From: an uncultured Hyphomicrobiales bacterium
Lineage (GTDB): Bacteria; Pseudomonadota; Alphaproteobacteria; Rhizobiales; Xanthobacteraceae
DNA: 35,491 bases
Direction of reading: 5' to 3'
Assembly (NCBI GenBank): GCA_903839845.1
Contig: CAIMEA010000157.1
Location: 1 to 35,491 of the forward strand
Positions within the stretch are counted from its first letter, which is position 1, and each line of letters starts with the position of its first letter. Made by a program: the position numbers and the translations under genes. The notes beneath the pieces were generated by a model, which had not been told where the DNA came from, made no database searches, and was given only the letters and a program-made list of their open reading frames with translations. Positions 8,336 to 19,940 of this stretch are shown in pieces.

Positions 8336-9280
8336 CTAATAGCGCGGCGTGCCGGGCACGAAGGCGTCGAACGCCGCCCAGAACTGCGCGCGGAACGAAT
8401 CCTGTTCCTGCAAGATCTCGTGCTTGGCCCCGGGCAAAATGAGATGGCGACCGGCCAGCAGGCGCATGCCGAAGGCTTCGATCGCCGAGGTCGAGACCAC
8501 CTCGTCGTAGCCGGCCGCCACCAGCAACATCGGCTGGCGGATGCGCGCGGCGTAGGACGGCTCGGCGAATTTCTTCATCAGGCGGATGGCGGAGTCGGCC
8601 CAGGCGATGGTCGGCGCGCCAAGGCCAAGTTCCGGCTCTTCCTCCAACACCGCGGCGTTGCGCGCGAAACGCACCGGATCCGACGTCAGCACATTGCCGA
8701 TGAAATTCTCGGCGCCGGAGGCGTCGCCATGGCCGGTCGGCACAAAGGCCGAGCCGCGGCCGATGAGGCGCATCATGCGCGCCAGGGGACCGGCGATATG
8801 GGTGAGCTTGCCGGGCCGCAACGCGATCATCGGGGCGGTCAGCACGATGCGCTCGAACCAGCGGCTGCCGTCGTGACAGGAGGCAATGATATTAGCGCCG
8901 CCCATCGAATGCCCGAGTGCGAAATAGGGCGGCGGGCAATCCGGCAGCACCACCTGCGTCATGAAGGCGTCGAGGTCGATGGCGTATTGCGAGAAGTTCT
9001 TGACGTGGCCCTTGTGGTGGTCGGCAAGCGCGCGTTCGGACAGCCCCTGGCCGCGCCAGTCGAAGGTCACGACCGCGAAACCGCGCGCGCGCAAATCGCG
9101 CACCGTCTCGAAATATTTTTCAATGTATTCGGCGCGGCCCTGCAGAATGACGACGGTGCCCCTGCGGCTCGGCGGCGGCTGCCACCGGCCGAAGCGCAAA
9201 GTCACCCCGTCCGGGGTCTTGAAGACACCGGCCAGCCCGTGATCGGGCACCGGATTGGCGGGAATAGAGATAAATTTCAT
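8336..9280 (-). CDS. Alpha/beta hydrolase, lysophospholipase (PldB / serine aminopeptidase S33-like)
   Basis: A 314-residue soluble hydrolase. The nucleophile elbow is GHSMGG with Ser125. The oxyanion-strand region contains LQGRAEYIEKYFETVRDL (residues about 46-63) and FDWRGQGLS (73-81), the pattern of the lysophospholipase L2 / monoacylglycerol-lipase-like group. The later acid and base are probably the Asp in AAGYDEVVS and the His in GAKHEIL. No signal peptide is seen, so it is probably cytoplasmic. It is convergent with napC and divergent from hsp20, and looks like a single-gene unit. Substrate specificity cannot be deduced. Confidence 0.82.
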   Translation of the reverse strand: MKFISIPANPVPDHGLAGVFKTPDGVTLRFGRWQPPPSRRGTVVILQGRAEYIEKYFETVRDLRARGFAVVTFDWRGQGLSERALADHHKGHVKNFSQYAIDLDAFMTQVVLPDCPPPYFALGHSMGGANIIASCHDGSRWFERIVLTAPMIALRPGKLTHIAGPLARMMRLIGRGSAFVPTGHGDASGAENFIGNVLTSDPVRFARNAAVLEEEPELGLGAPTIAWADSAIRLMKKFAEPSYAARIRQPMLLVAAGYDEVVSTSAIEAFGMRLLAGRHLILPGAKHEILQEQDSFRAQFWAAFDAFVPGTPRY

Positions 9281-9534
9281 GACGCCGCGAATGAGCCGCT
9301 GGACGAGGGCTGTGCGCCTTATAGAGGATGCGCGTCTGATTTGTCATGGCCGGCCTTGTCCGGCCCTCCCGCTGAGGGGACGCAGTGCCATCCTCAGCGG
9401 GGTCGCCGGGACACAGGCGTCCCGATGGAACGCCGTTCTTCGAACGGCTATGGCCGGTGATGACAAGAAACAGGCAAAAATCAAAATAATAATTGTCATT
9501 TTAATTCAATAGCTTACCGGATTCTACGGCCCCT
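9281..9534. repeat. Intergenic stretch with a degenerate REP-like inverted-repeat element
   Basis: No gene is recognised. From about 9342 to 9466 the sequence is bounded by TGTCATGGCCGG and CCGGTGATGACA, which are inverted copies with two mismatches. Inside are short hairpin-forming pieces such as CCGCTGAGG / CCTCAGCGG. This resembles the dispersed 'GTCATGGCCGG...' elements common in Bradyrhizobium-like genomes. An AT-rich patch follows (about 9477-9520). Copy number elsewhere in the genome cannot be judged from here. Confidence 0.5.
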
Positions 9535-9563
9535 CTTGCGCGGCCGAAACGGCATTCCCATAT
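9535..9563 (+). promoter_or_regulatory. Putative RpoH (sigma32)-type heat-shock promoter of hsp20
   Basis: CTTGCG (9535-9540) and CCCATAT (9557-9563) are separated by 16 bp, close to the sigma32 pattern CTTGnn ... CCCATnT. Predicted initiation near 9570 falls just before the first hairpin of the leader, which supports the reading. Confidence 0.55.
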
Positions 9564-9570
9564 GCTTTTT

Positions 9571-9666
9571 GCGCAGGCCATAACGGCTGCGCACGGGCAA
9601 TCAAGGTTCGGCCAATCGGCGGACCGCCCGGACTGAATAGGTCGCTCAACTCTGGAGGACTTGACT
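9571..9666 (+). promoter_or_regulatory. ROSE-like RNA thermometer in the hsp20 5' leader
   Basis: Three consecutive hairpins precede the start codon: 9571-9592 (GCGCAG... / ...CTGCGC), 9605-9625 (nine pairs with one bulge) and 9641-9660. In the last, GTC (9641-9643) and CTC (9645-9647) pair with GAC (9658-9660) and GAG (9655-9657), leaving G9644 bulged and burying the Shine-Dalgarno GGAGG (9654-9658). The anti-SD strand reads UCGCU, matching the conserved U(U/C)GCU of ROSE elements, where a single unpaired G opposite the SD is known to set temperature sensitivity. The structure was deduced by hand. ROSE elements are typical of rhizobial small heat-shock genes. Confidence 0.75.
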
Positions 9667-10137
9667 ATGCGTACTTTCGATCTCTCCCCCCTTTATCGTT
9701 CCACCGTCGGCTTCGACCGGCTGTTTTCGATGATGGACGGCTTCGACGCCGCCCCCGGCTATCCGCCGTATAATATCGAACGCACCGGCGAGAACGATTA
9801 CCGCGTCACCGTCGCGGTGGCCGGCTTCGGTGCCGACGAACTTTCGATCGAATCGAAAGAGAACACGCTGACCATCAAGGGCGGCAAGCAGACTACCGCC
9901 GAGCAGAATGGCGAGGTGCTCTATCAGGGCATCGCCGCGCGCGCCTTCGAGCGCGTGTTCCAGCTCGCCGACTACGTCCAGGTGAAGAACGCCGCGCTCG
10001 AGAACGGGCTGCTGCACGTCGACCTGGTGCGCGAGATCCCCGAGGCCAAGAAGCCGCGGCAGATCCCGATTGGCAACGCCCAGGCGAAGCCGCAAACCTT
10101 GAACAACAACGTCGTCGAAAATAAAGTCGCCGCCTGA
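9667..10137 (+). CDS. Small heat-shock protein, Hsp20/IbpA family
   Basis: A 156-residue ATP-independent holdase chaperone. The N-terminal segment MRTFDLSPLYRSTVGFDRLF is the typical rhizobial class A IbpA-like start. The alpha-crystallin domain spans about 35-125, including PPYNIERTGENDYRVTVAVAG and the ALENGLLHVDL strand. The C-terminal I-x-I anchor is IPI in PRQIPIGNA. The ATG at 9667 is 8 nt after GGAGG; a TTG at 9661 in the same frame is a less likely start. It is heat-regulated at two levels if the RpoH-like promoter and ROSE-like leader are real. A strong terminator follows, so it is monocistronic. Confidence 0.93.
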   Translation: MRTFDLSPLYRSTVGFDRLFSMMDGFDAAPGYPPYNIERTGENDYRVTVAVAGFGADELSIESKENTLTIKGGKQTTAEQNGEVLYQGIAARAFERVFQLADYVQVKNAALENGLLHVDLVREIPEAKKPRQIPIGNAQAKPQTLNNNVVENKVAA

Positions 10138-10168
10138 ACCTCGGCGAACTCCAAGACATGAAGACGCC

Positions 10169-10200
10169 AGCGCCCCGGATATTCCGGGGCGCTTTTTATT
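10169..10200 (+). terminator. Rho-independent terminator of hsp20
   Basis: A perfect 11-bp GC-rich stem (10169-10179 with 10183-10193), a three-base loop and a T run (10193-10197, then ATT). It lies between the convergent hsp20 and the proline-rich protein gene and could work in both directions. Confidence 0.93.
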
Positions 10201-10207
10201 AGCGAGT

Positions 10208-10780
10208 TCAATTTTCCGGCAGCGGCGTCGTCGGCGGCGTATAGCCGATCGGCGGCGAGGTCTCGCTGATCATCGGGGCCGGTCTTGCCGGCTCGCCCGG
10301 AATGGCGGACTTTTCGCCCGACGTGGCTTTGCCTTCGAAGCGCGGCGCCGGCCGCATCGGCGTCGGGCCGTTGGCGGACGGCGGTGGTGCGCTCAATACG
10401 GCGCGGCTCGGCCCCGACGGCGGCGGCTCGGGAGACGGTGGCGGCTCGTTGCGCAGTTTCCAGCGCGGCGCGACCGCGGCGGGTGGTTGCGGCGGCGTGG
10501 CGACTGCCCGGGGTTTCGGCGCGGATGCACGCGGGCGCGGCAGCGGCGGCGGCGGCGCGACGACCGCATTGTCATCGTCATCGTCGTCATCGGTCACGGC
10601 CGGCTCGGGACGCCGATCAAGATTGGCGCCGGGCGCGGGCTTTGTGGCTTCGCCCGGCTGCGGCACATGGATGATGCGCGGGCCGCGCTGATAATCGAGC
10701 GTATTCGTCTGCCCCACAGCCGACGGCGCGCTTGCGACCGAAGCCGCAAACACCAGGCTGAGGGTCAATGCCTTTTTCAC
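10208..10780 (-). CDS. Hypothetical secreted proline-rich protein
   Basis: A 190-residue protein, start codon GTG at 10780-10778 with AGAGG about 8 nt upstream. It has a convincing Sec signal peptide (MKKALTLSLVFAASVASAPSAVGQ). The remainder is low-complexity: about a quarter Pro, a run of seven Asp (residues about 64-70), several PPPP tracts and no recognisable domain or cysteine. It is probably a disordered periplasmic or envelope protein. It lies 20 bp downstream of a DoxX-type membrane protein gene on the same strand, so the two are likely co-transcribed. No function can be assigned. Confidence 0.65.
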   Translation of the reverse strand: MKKALTLSLVFAASVASAPSAVGQTNTLDYQRGPRIIHVPQPGEATKPAPGANLDRRPEPAVTDDDDDDDNAVVAPPPPLPRPRASAPKPRAVATPPQPPAAVAPRWKLRNEPPPSPEPPPSGPSRAVLSAPPPSANGPTPMRPAPRFEGKATSGEKSAIPGEPARPAPMISETSPPIGYTPPTTPLPEN

Positions 10781-10800
10781 CGCCGCTGCCTCTGCGCCGT

Positions 10801-11535
10801 CTAGCGGCGCGCGATGTAACGGATGATGTGATCGACCGAGATCTGTCCGGCGCCGAGCGACAGCAGCACGGTGAGGATCCCCGCCCAGTACACATGCGCG
10901 GTAAGCAGGTCCTGCGGCATCACGTAGACCGAGATCATCGCGGTCATGATCAACAGGCCGAGCGCGGCGAAGCGCGTGCCGAAACCGATCACCAGCATGA
11001 TCGGCAGGATGAACTCGGCGTAGCTCACCAGATAGGCGGCCAGGACCGGCGGCACCGGCATCGGTGGATACTGGGTCTGGAAGGCGGCGAGAGTTTCCGC
11101 CTTTACCTGCAACGGCAACACGACGGCCAAGTCGATGTCACGCAGGAAATCGAGTTTGAAGAAGTTCTGGGTGCTGAACGGCAAATGCGGGCCATCGACC
11201 CGGGTCTGGCCGTCGAGAAAGAACACTCGCGCCATGATCAGCCGCAGCGCCAGCGCCACCAGCGCATAGGGAATGAATGAACAGGCCGCCACGAAACTGT
11301 CGACCGTCAGCCCGATAACCGAGCGCGAGCGGCGCGCCCGCTCGTCGGCGCGCCGGGCAATGGCAGCGCTGGCCGAATACGCCGCCGCTTCGGCCGGCGA
11401 ATGCCGCTCAATTGGGCTGTCCGAAGGGTCCATCGGCGCCGGCCCGATCGCGATCAGCCTGTCGGCCAGCCGTTCCATGGCCGCTTCGCCGGACGCGGTT
11501 TCGGCCGGATTCGCCTGACTTATGCTGTTGGTCAT
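10801..11535 (-). CDS. DoxX-family integral membrane protein
   Basis: A 244-residue protein. About 80 hydrophilic N-terminal residues precede a DoxX domain with four predicted membrane helices: near SFIPYALVALALRLIMARVFF, AAYLVSYAEFILPIMLVIGF, ALGLLIMTAMISVYVM and YWAGILTVLLSLGAG. The DoxX landmarks (R-x-x-x-x-x-FF near helix 1, then a Glu in helix 2) are present. The start at 11535 has GGAG 8 nt upstream; an upstream in-frame start adding 13 residues lacks such a site. DoxX proteins are linked to quinone or thiol redox processes in membranes, but this paralogue's role is unknown. The long hydrophilic N-terminus is unusual for the family. Confidence 0.78.
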   Translation of the reverse strand: MTNSISQANPAETASGEAAMERLADRLIAIGPAPMDPSDSPIERHSPAEAAAYSASAAIARRADERARRSRSVIGLTVDSFVAACSFIPYALVALALRLIMARVFFLDGQTRVDGPHLPFSTQNFFKLDFLRDIDLAVVLPLQVKAETLAAFQTQYPPMPVPPVLAAYLVSYAEFILPIMLVIGFGTRFAALGLLIMTAMISVYVMPQDLLTAHVYWAGILTVLLSLGAGQISVDHIIRYIARR

Positions 11536-11915
11536 CGTTGCCACTCCATCTCTGATTTTCCGCACCATAGCCAACCCGTCAGGGCCTGCGGCGAATTCCC
11601 GGTTGCACGGTTAAACGGTTAATCGGGCTGCGAATTTGTCGGCGGCGGAAGGGCGCAACGCCATTGCGCAAATTAAGCGCGCGTGGTCCTGTTCTTGCTT
11701 GTTGGGAAGGCACTGCCGCAACAAAGCGAAAGCTTTGGTCAATTCCAGCGTGGACCCGACTTGTGCGGCGAGGCAAAATTTGGCATGGTCTATTAGGACA
11801 GCAATGCTGTCCTAATCAGGTCAAGTCTGCGATCCCGAGGTGCATGAGACGGCACGCTTAAATCTTGGGCTTCACGGAGAGCGATACGCCGGACGGGCCG
11901 GTGAGGCAGGACGAT
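11536..11915. other. Intergenic region between doxX and gltB
   Basis: No gene is recognised in these 380 bp. It must hold the divergent promoters of doxX and gltBD. Visible structures are an inverted repeat GCGCAA-N5-TTGCGC (11653-11669) and a perfect 11-bp hairpin at 11792-11816, described separately. No convincing sigma54 promoter (TGGCAC-N5-TTGC) was found by eye. Confidence 0.6.
11792..11816. promoter_or_regulatory. Perfect 11-bp inverted repeat upstream of gltB
   Basis: ATTAGGACAGC (11792-11802) and GCTGTCCTAAT (11806-11816) are exact inverted copies separated by three bases. The site lies 100 bp before the gltB start. It may be an operator or an RNA hairpin in the leader. It lacks a T run, so it is not a normal terminator. 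The binding protein is unknown. Confidence 0.6.
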
Positions 11916-16640
<4,725 letters not shown>

Positions 16641-16641
16641 G

Positions 16642-18084
16642 ATGGGCAAGATCACCGGGTTTCTAGAAATCGACCGCCACGACCGCAAATACGCGCCCGT
16701 CGAGGAGCGTATCAAGCATTGGCATGAGTTCGTTCTGCCGCTGCCGGAAAAGGAAGTGCGCGACCAGGCGGCGCGCTGCATGGATTGCGGCGTTCCCTAT
16801 TGCCACGGCACCCAGCTTCTCTCCAACGTGCCGACCGGCTGCCCGGTCAACAATCAGATTCCTGACTGGAACGATCTGGTCTATCGCGGCAATTGGGAAG
16901 AAGCCGCGCGCAACCTGCACTCGACCAACAATTTCCCTGAATTCACCGGCCGCGTCTGCCCGGCGCCGTGCGAAGCGTCCTGCACGCTCAACATCGACGA
17001 CAATCCGGTCACGATCAAAACCATCGAATGCGAGATCGCCGACCGCGCCATCGCGCAAGGGCTGATCGCCGACGTTGCCGCCGTTAAAACCGGCAAGAAG
17101 GTCGCCATCATCGGTTCGGGGCCCGCGGGCCTCGCCGCCGCGCAGCAGCTCGCGCGCGCCGGCCACGACGTGCATGTCTACGAGCGCTGGGCCAAGGCCG
17201 GCGGCCTTTTGCGCTACGGCATTCCCGACTTCAAGATGGAAAAGGTTCACGTCGATCGCCGCATCGCGCAGATGGAAGGCGAAGGCGTCACGTTCCACTA
17301 CAACGCCGATGTCGGCGTCAATGTCGATATCGCCAAACTCGTCGCCGAGCACGACGCGGTCGTGCTGTCCGGCGGCTCGGAAAAGCCGCGCGACCTGCCG
17401 ATCCCCGGCCGCGAATTAAAGGGCATCCATTTCGCCATGGATTTCCTGCCGCAGCAGAACCGCCGCGTCGGCAACGAGCCGCTCGGCGCTCTCGAACCGA
17501 TCCTCGCCACCGGCAAGAAAGTTGTCGTCATCGGCGGCGGCGATACCGGCTCCGACTGCATCGGCACTTCGATCCGCCAGGGCGCAGTGTCGGTCGCCAA
17601 TTTCGAGATCATGCCGCAGCCGCCGGCGCACGAAAACAAGATGCTGACCTGGCCGGACTGGCCGCTCAAGCTGCGCACCTCATCGAGCCATCAGGAAGGC
17701 GTCGAACGCGACTTCGCAGTCGGCACGCAGAGCTTTTCCGGCGAAAACGGCCAGGTCAAGAAGCTGCATTGCGCCCGGCTGGACGACAAATTCAAGCCGA
17801 TCCCCGGCACCGAATTCGACATCGAGGCCGATCTGGTGCTGCTGGCCATGGGTTTCGTGCATCCGCTGCATGAGGGCATGCTGAAGTTGCTCAACGTCGC
17901 GCTCGATCAACGCGGCAATGTGAGCGCCGACACCAACGCCTATCTCACCTCGGTGCCGAAAGTGTTCGCCGCCGGCGACATGCGCCGCGGCCAGTCATTG
18001 GTGGTGTGGGCGATCCGCGAAGGCCGCCAGTGCGCGCACGCGGTCGACAAATTCCTGATGGGCAAGACGACCCTGCCGCGTTAG
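16642..18084 (+). CDS. gltD: Glutamate synthase (NADPH) small subunit
   Basis: A 480-residue FAD/NADPH-binding iron-sulfur protein that supplies electrons to GltB. N-terminal [4Fe-4S] cysteines are Cys46, Cys49, Cys54 and Cys67 ([16 protein letters not shown]) plus Cys106, Cys110 and Cys114 (CPAPCEASC). The FAD-binding loop is [15 protein letters not shown] (about 156-170), and the NADPH loop is [14 protein letters not shown]. The C-terminal [20 protein letters not shown] is the usual FAD closing motif. It begins 1 bp after the gltB stop, so it is co-transcribed and probably translationally coupled. In-frame codons upstream lie inside gltB and are not used. Confidence 0.96.
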   Translation: MGKITGFLEIDRHDRKYAPVEERIKHWHEFVLPLPEKEVRDQAARCMDCGVPYCHGTQLLSNVPTGCPVNNQIPDWNDLVYRGNWEEAARNLHSTNNFPEFTGRVCPAPCEASCTLNIDDNPVTIKTIECEIADRAIAQGLIADVAAVKTGKKVAIIGSGPAGLAAAQQLARAGHDVHVYERWAKAGGLLRYGIPDFKMEKVHVDRRIAQMEGEGVTFHYNADVGVNVDIAKLVAEHDAVVLSGGSEKPRDLPIPGRELKGIHFAMDFLPQQNRRVGNEPLGALEPILATGKKVVVIGGGDTGSDCIGTSIRQGAVSVANFEIMPQPPAHENKMLTWPDWPLKLRTSSSHQEGVERDFAVGTQSFSGENGQVKKLHCARLDDKFKPIPGTEFDIEADLVLLAMGFVHPLHEGMLKLLNVALDQRGNVSADTNAYLTSVPKVFAAGDMRRGQSLVVWAIREGRQCAHAVDKFLMGKTTLPR

Positions 18085-18089
18085 TTGTT

Positions 18090-18209
18090 GTCATTCCTGA
18101 CGCCGTCATAAGCGCGTTCACGCGCTATGGTGGCGATCCGGAATCCAGCTAGAAATTCCGAAATTGTCTCTGGATTCCGGGTTCGCGCTTACGCGCGTCC
18201 CGGAACGAC
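18090..18209. repeat. REP-like palindromic element between convergent gltD and the SGNH gene
   Basis: The ends are near-inverted copies (GTCATTCC at 18090-18097, GGAACGAC at 18202-18209). Internally, CCGGAATCCAG (18138-18148) and CTGGATTCCGG (18170-18180) are perfect inverted repeats, and AGCGCG-TTCA-CGCGCT (18111-18126) is a perfect hairpin. The 'CTGGATTCCGGGTTCGCGC...' motif is a familiar dispersed element in Bradyrhizobium/Rhodopseudomonas-like genomes. It may act as a bidirectional terminator between the two converging genes. Confidence 0.75.
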
Positions 18210-18211
18210 GG

Positions 18212-19825
18212 TTAGCGCATCCAGCCGAATGGACTGCCGGTCGACGCCGCGGCGCGCGGCTGCTTCGCGTCGGCCGGTTTGGCAGTAGCGGCCGGCTGCG
18301 CCGGCTTCGGCTTTGTCTCGGTATTCGTAGCGGGCTTCACCGTGTCCTGGACCGGCGACGCAATCGCCGCCGACGCGCCGGCTTGCGGCACGGCGGCGGC
18401 TTGCGGCGTGGCGCCGCCACGCGGCCAGATAAAATCGTCGGCGCGGCCGGACGGCGCCGCTACCGCATCGCCTTTCACCAGAACGCCGGTCGCAGTCGCA
18501 TCGGCGCGCGCGGAGGTCGCGCCCGCGCCACCCAGCAGTTCGTCGGAATTTCCGGTATTCAGCGTCAGCGGCACCACCGGTCCGGCCAATGGCCGCGCCA
18601 CCGATTTCGGATCGATCGTCAGCGGCCCCATCGGCCCGGACGGCAGCGCCACCGGTCCGCGATTGCTCATATATCGGCGCAACTCGCGCTCGACATAATG
18701 CGCCAGCTTGCGTGCGCCATATTTGGTGAAATAAACGCCGTCGCCCGAACGCAGGCGGCGCATCTGGCCTTCATAGTCGGGGCCGAAATTGGTGTACTTG
18801 CCGCCTTCGTCGACGAAGCCATCCCACACGTCGATATAGACGGCGCCGGCCTTCTCGGCGCGGGCGCGATAAAGATCGTTGAGATAGACCACGTCGGCGG
18901 TCGACTTGGTGCCGCGAATGGAGGGCAGCCCGACCCAGAAGACCGGCACGCCCTTGCTCTTGAGCGCGGCGACGGTCTCGTCGATGCGCCGGCTGTAAAT
19001 CTTTTCCCACGCATCGCCGCGGAATTCGATAACGCCATTGGCGCGCTTGCCCGGCGCCGGCTCAGGCGCGGCGATCGACGGCGGTTCGTCGTCATCGGCC
19101 TCTTTGGTCAGGGCGCCCTTGTCGGCGGCGGGCGCGTCCTTGTTGGCCGCATCTTTGTCGGCTTGATCCTTGTTGGCCGGATCCTTGGTCGCAGCGTTTT
19201 TAGCGTCTGGCTTCTTGTCGGCTTCCTTTTTGGCGGCTTCTTTTTTATCCGCTTCCTTTTTGTCGGATTCCTTGGCGACATCCTTTTCGCGGATATTCTG
19301 CCGGTCGCTGACGCCGAGCATCATGATCACGTAATCGGGCTTCTCGGCACCGAGAATGTCGCGGGCGACGTGCCACCAGTCGAGATCGCCTTTGACGTCG
19401 TAACGGATCAGGCCGGAATGAATCTTGTTCCTGCGGACGATGCCGACCTCGGGCGCGTCGGCGAAGGCATCCTCGAGGCCGTAAGCCAGCCAGTCGGCCA
19501 TGCCGTCGCCGAGGACCATCACCGACGTCGTCGGCGCGACCTGATCGGCTTTCGGGTCCAGCTTGCGCGCGACAGGCGCGCGCGATTTATCGGCCGGCGC
19601 CTGCTGTTGAATATCGCGGTCGTCCTGCCGCCGGTTGGGCGTGCCGAACAACTGCTGGAAAAACCCGTCGCCGCGCGCCGGGCGCTGGCGGCTCAGGAAC
19701 GGATAATCCTGCGCCATGGCCGGGCCGCCGAGCACCAGGCCGAGCGCGGCCACACCGGCGCACTCGGCGGCGCCCAGAACGGCGACCACTGCCAAACGCT
19801 GCAAAAACCGGTTTTTCCGCGTCAT
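18212..19825 (-). CDS. SGNH-hydrolase-like secreted protein (DUF459 type) with altered catalytic motifs
   Basis: A 537-residue protein from ATG 19825 (a further in-frame ATG at 19882 would add 19 residues). An N-terminal signal or anchor (RLAVVAVLGAAECAGVAALGLVLGG) ends near AMAQ. The SGNH fold is recognisable: block I VMVLGDGMADWLAYGLEDAF, block III-like PDYVIMMLGVSDRQNIR, and block V DGVYFTKYGARKLAHYVE. The usual nucleophile Ser of GDS is Gly here, and the usual His of D-x-x-H is Tyr. A roughly 60-residue Lys/Ala/Asp-rich repeat (KKEADKKEAAKKEADKK...) interrupts the domain, and the C-terminal 150 residues are Ala/Pro-rich. Related proteins are envelope-associated, and some SGNH relatives act on acyl groups of cell-wall polymers. 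Catalysis is doubtful for this one. Confidence 0.72.
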   Translation of the reverse strand: MTRKNRFLQRLAVVAVLGAAECAGVAALGLVLGGPAMAQDYPFLSRQRPARGDGFFQQLFGTPNRRQDDRDIQQQAPADKSRAPVARKLDPKADQVAPTTSVMVLGDGMADWLAYGLEDAFADAPEVGIVRRNKIHSGLIRYDVKGDLDWWHVARDILGAEKPDYVIMMLGVSDRQNIREKDVAKESDKKEADKKEAAKKEADKKPDAKNAATKDPANKDQADKDAANKDAPAADKGALTKEADDDEPPSIAAPEPAPGKRANGVIEFRGDAWEKIYSRRIDETVAALKSKGVPVFWVGLPSIRGTKSTADVVYLNDLYRARAEKAGAVYIDVWDGFVDEGGKYTNFGPDYEGQMRRLRSGDGVYFTKYGARKLAHYVERELRRYMSNRGPVALPSGPMGPLTIDPKSVARPLAGPVVPLTLNTGNSDELLGGAGATSARADATATGVLVKGDAVAAPSGRADDFIWPRGGATPQAAAVPQAGASAAIASPVQDTVKPATNTETKPKPAQPAATAKPADAKQPRAAASTGSPFGWMR

Positions 19826-19940
19826 GCCGATGCCCACATCTGAAACAAGCCTGGAAAATGCTGCCAAGATGGCATGGACCAATAGCCAGCCAAAAATGTC
19901 AACTCGAAGGTCTGCCCTTGGTTAGTTCGACCCCCTTATC

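Noticed and set aside
8320-8350. GC-rich partial inverted repeat between the converging napC and hydrolase stops as a terminator
   Set aside because: The arms do not pair cleanly and there is no T run.
18164-19843. A 559-codon plus-strand frame opposite the SGNH-like gene
   Set aside because: The minus-strand frame has a signal peptide and SGNH motifs; the plus-strand product is Arg/Gly-rich and featureless.
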